Origin: G965220825 sp965220825
GTDB lineage: Bacteria; Pseudomonadota; Alphaproteobacteria; UBA828
Length of the DNA: 64,000 bases
Direction: 5' to 3'
NCBI GenBank assembly: GCA_965220825.1
Contig: OZ244839.1
Location: 372,001 to 436,000, forward strand
Part shown: in pieces, positions 61,747 through 64,000 of the stretch
Position numbering within the stretch: position 1 is the stretch's first letter
How the letters are laid out: every line of letters starts with the position of its first letter
Program-made: the position numbers and the translations under genes
The notes under the pieces: model-generated
What the model was told of the DNA's origin: nothing
The model's input: the letters and a program-made list of their open reading frames with translations, nothing else
The model's database searches: none

Positions 61747-63117
61747 ATGGCTGAGAACCTGCGGGAGGAGGGGGCGCTGCCGCTCTGCCCGACGGCGGAG
61801 GAGACGGCGCGCAGGGTGCGGCGCGGCGCGCATGCGGCAGAGGTCTGCGCCGCCGCGCTGGAGCGTATCGCGCGCACCGAGCCCCGTGTGCGCGCATGGC
61901 GGTTCCTGGACGGCCCGGCGGCGCTGGAGCGCGCGGCGGCGCTCAACGGAAGCCCTGAGCAGGCCGCGCTCGCGGGAGTGCCCGTCGGCGTCAAGGACAT
62001 CGTGGATACGGCGGACATGCCGACGGAGAACGGCACGCCGCTCGATGCCGGCCGCAGGCCCCGGTCGGACGCCGCGGTGGTGCGCCGCCTGCGGGCCGCC
62101 GGCGCGACCATCCTCGGCAAGACCGTCACCACGGAACTCGCCTGCGGCGCCTCCGGCGAGACCCGCAACCCCCATGCGCTCGCGCATACCCCGGGCGGCT
62201 CCTCCAGCGGCTCGGCGGCGGCGGTGGCGGCGGGGCATGTGCCGCTCGCGCTCGGCACCCAGACCGCGGGCTCCGTGGTGCGTCCGGCGGCCTTCTGCGG
62301 CGTGTGGGGGATGAAGCCGAGCTTCGGGACGATCCCGCGTACCGGCGTCCTCGCGCTCGCTCACTCCCTCGACCATCTGGGCGTGTTCGCCCGCACGGCG
62401 CGCGACATTGCACGCGCGGTGGATGTGCTTTCGGGCGACGACGGCGCCGATCCCGCGGCCGCGGGGCGGGCGTCCACCGGCCTGCTGCGCGCTCTCGCAG
62501 CCCCGCTCGCCAAGCCCCGGCTCGCCTTCATGAAGGAGCCCGCCTGGCATGAGGTGGAGCCGGACGCGGTCCGCCGGTGGGAGGCGGCGGCGGCCCGGCT
62601 CGGCGCGGAGCCGCTCGCCCTCGGCCCCGCTTTCGCGGACTCCGCCCGGGTGCAGCTCGGCATCATGCGGCGCGAGCTCGCCCACCATCTGGCACCCTGG
62701 TTCGCGCGCGGCGAGGCACAGCTCTCCGAACGGCTGCGCGGGCACGGCGAGGCGGGCCGCGCGATCTCGGCCGGCGCCTATCTCGCGCTCCAGGACGAGG
62801 CGGCCGCGCTCCGCCGCGCCTTCGCCGCCGCGCTCCACGGCTATGACGCGGCGTTGACGCCGCCCGCGCCCGGCATAGCGCCCGTGGGCCTCGCATTCAC
62901 GGGAAGCCGCATGCAGACCATGCTCTGGACCCTCCTCGGCGTGCCCGCGGTCAATGTCCCGACGCTTGCGGGCGCGGGCGGCCTGCCGCTCGGCCTCCAG
63001 GTCGTGGGCCGGTTCGGCGCGGACGCCGCGGTGCTGCGCGCCGCCCTCTGGTGCGCGGCACGCCTCGGGGGGGAGGGGGACCTCGCCTGGACGCCCGCAG
63101 GAGGCCCCGCCCCATGA
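61747..63117 (+). CDS. Amidase (GatA-like amidase signature enzyme)
   Basis: 456 residues from ATG 61747. The amidase signature is complete: K83 (GVKDIVDTAD), the serine cluster 152-154 (GGSSSGSAAAVAAG) and S176 (QTAGSVVRPA). It hydrolyses an amide such as an aryl or short-chain amide. A FIST-domain gene overlaps its stop (ATGA), so the two are translationally coupled. Confidence 0.92.
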   Translation: MAENLREEGALPLCPTAEETARRVRRGAHAAEVCAAALERIARTEPRVRAWRFLDGPAALERAAALNGSPEQAALAGVPVGVKDIVDTADMPTENGTPLDAGRRPRSDAAVVRRLRAAGATILGKTVTTELACGASGETRNPHALAHTPGGSSSGSAAAVAAGHVPLALGTQTAGSVVRPAAFCGVWGMKPSFGTIPRTGVLALAHSLDHLGVFARTARDIARAVDVLSGDDGADPAAAGRASTGLLRALAAPLAKPRLAFMKEPAWHEVEPDAVRRWEAAAARLGAEPLALGPAFADSARVQLGIMRRELAHHLAPWFARGEAQLSERLRGHGEAGRAISAGAYLALQDEAAALRRAFAAALHGYDAALTPPAPGIAPVGLAFTGSRMQTMLWTLLGVPAVNVPTLAGAGGLPLGLQVVGRFGADAAVLRAALWCAARLGGEGDLAWTPAGGPAP

Positions 63118-64000
63118 CCCGCTTCCGCTTCGCCCACGCGCCCGGCGCCGACGAGGACGCCGCCCTCGAGGCCTGCCTCGCCCAGCTCGAAAGCGCCCCG
63201 CCCGGCGGACTCGGAATGCTGTATGTGAGCGACACCGTGGGCGACCGCCTGCCGGCATTGCTCGCACGGCTGCGGCGGGCGACGGGCGTCCAGGACTGGG
63301 TTGGCTCGGTCGGCACGGGCATATGCGCCGGCGCGCGCGAATATTACGAGGAGCCTGCGGCCGCCGTGATGATCGCGGACATCCCGCCCGAATCCTACCG
63401 TGTGTTCAGCGCGGTCAGTTACGACCCCGAGGCCTTCCGCCGGGAGAACGGCGCATGGATCGCCCGGGCGCGGGCGCATGTCGGCGTGGTCCACGCGGAC
63501 CCGCGCGACTTGGAAGTTCCCGTAATCGTCTCGGACATCGCCGACGGGATCAACGGCTTCCTCGTGGGTGGTTTGTCCTCCTCGCGCGACGTGCCGACGC
63601 AGATCGCGGGCGGAGTCGCGGCAGGCGGCGTATCGGGCGTTCTGCTGGCGGAGACGGTGGGCGTGGCCACCGATGCCAGCCGAGACCGACAGATCATGAG
63701 CAAGGGCTACAAGGTCACCGCGGCGCAGAAGAACATGGTGATTATGCTCGACGGACGGCCGGCGCTCGATGTCCTTCGCGCGGAGGCGGGGGCGTCGTCC
63801 GACCACGATCTGCCAGGGGCGCTCAAAGGCCTGTTCGTCGCGTGTCCGACCACAGGCGGCGATGTCGAGGGTCACTGGTTACGCGAAATCTCGAGCTATC
63901 ATCCCGTGCTCCGGCTCTTCCAGATCACCAAGCCCATCGAACGCGGGGCAACGATACATTTCTGCCGGCGGGACGTCGCCGTCGCGGAGGAGGAGATCGC
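63114..64000 (+). CDS. FIST domain sensor protein, 3' end beyond window
   Basis: Begins at ATG 63114 overlapping the amidase stop and stays open to the window edge, 295 codons. It shows FIST-type features: GMLYVSDTVGDRLPALLARL early, VGSVGTGICAGAREYYEEPAAAVMIADIP, and the later QIAGGVAAGGVSGVLLAETVGV segment. FIST proteins are proposed small-ligand sensors, often for amino acids. The pairing with an amidase suggests sensing of its product, an inference. Confidence 0.85.
   Translation, partial: MTRFRFAHAPGADEDAALEACLAQLESAPPGGLGMLYVSDTVGDRLPALLARLRRATGVQDWVGSVGTGICAGAREYYEEPAAAVMIADIPPESYRVFSAVSYDPEAFRRENGAWIARARAHVGVVHADPRDLEVPVIVSDIADGINGFLVGGLSSSRDVPTQIAGGVAAGGVSGVLLAETVGVATDASRDRQIMSKGYKVTAAQKNMVIMLDGRPALDVLRAEAGASSDHDLPGALKGLFVACPTTGGDVEGHWLREISSYHPVLRLFQITKPIERGATIHFCRRDVAVAEEEI

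Noticed and set aside
60661..63267. Very long minus-strand frame over the SDR and amidase
   Set aside because: Shadow of two supported genes; composition is Arg/Gly-rich with no domain pattern.

Overview
The window is high-GC DNA with tightly packed operons, many ATGA or TGATG stop/start overlaps, and one visibly AT-richer island. Several features point to an alphaproteobacterium, probably of the Rhodospirillales type: a ChvI-type response regulator, the hemC-hemD-mitofilin-hemY gene order, and the mlaEF-radA-cvpA-purF and rpsF-rpsR-rplI blocks. I see no rRNA, tRNA, CRISPR array or insertion sequence.

Layout. 1-7528 carries two adjacent molybdenum hydroxylase (xanthine dehydrogenase/CoxLMS family) operons, the first cut by the window edge. 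7763-13650 is a housekeeping run: lipid-transport permease and ATPase (mlaE, mlaF), radA, cvpA, purF and an SDR. 13706-18181 (minus) is the haem-biosynthesis operon hemC-hemD-mitofilin-hemY, divergent from tsaD. A transporter follows, then a third molybdenum hydroxylase operon (20686-24585, minus) ending in a MoaD/ThiS-like gene. 24690-30944 holds an iron-dependent alcohol dehydrogenase, a MATE transporter, an orphan chvI and a TonB-dependent receptor. 31011-37497 (minus) is a glutamate-synthase-like cluster related to the N-methylglutamate route (FAD oxidoreductase, glutamine-synthetase-like ligase, MgsA/B/C-like subunits, small unknown), with a divergent FadR-type GntR regulator at 37687.

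38432-43139 (minus) encodes rpsF-rpsR-rplI-cfa-dnaB; all three ribosomal proteins have long low-complexity tails. ridA, fabD-fabG and a trimethylamine-dehydrogenase-like flavoenzyme follow. From about 48.3 to 58.8 kb lies a horizontally acquired island. It starts after an orphan HigA antitoxin and an AT-rich membrane-protein gene, and contains a four-gene, translationally coupled candidate defence operon: an Eco57I-type DNA methylase/restriction enzyme split at a nine-G tract, an XRE-ImmA/IrrE metalloprotease, a DUF4411 PIN-like protein, and a PLD-SNF2 helicase. Normal high-GC genes resume at 59 kb (GMC oxidoreductase, SDR, amidase, partial FIST sensor).

The candidate defence operon is the most interesting part. 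It combines a large adenine methylase and SNF2 helicase, as in DISARM class 1, but without drmA, drmB or a separate drmC here. The PLD domain is instead fused to the helicase, and the methylase has a possible homopolymer on/off switch beside a diverged duplicated segment. A second point of interest is a dispersed palindromic repeat of about 87 bp present twice, in opposite orientation.
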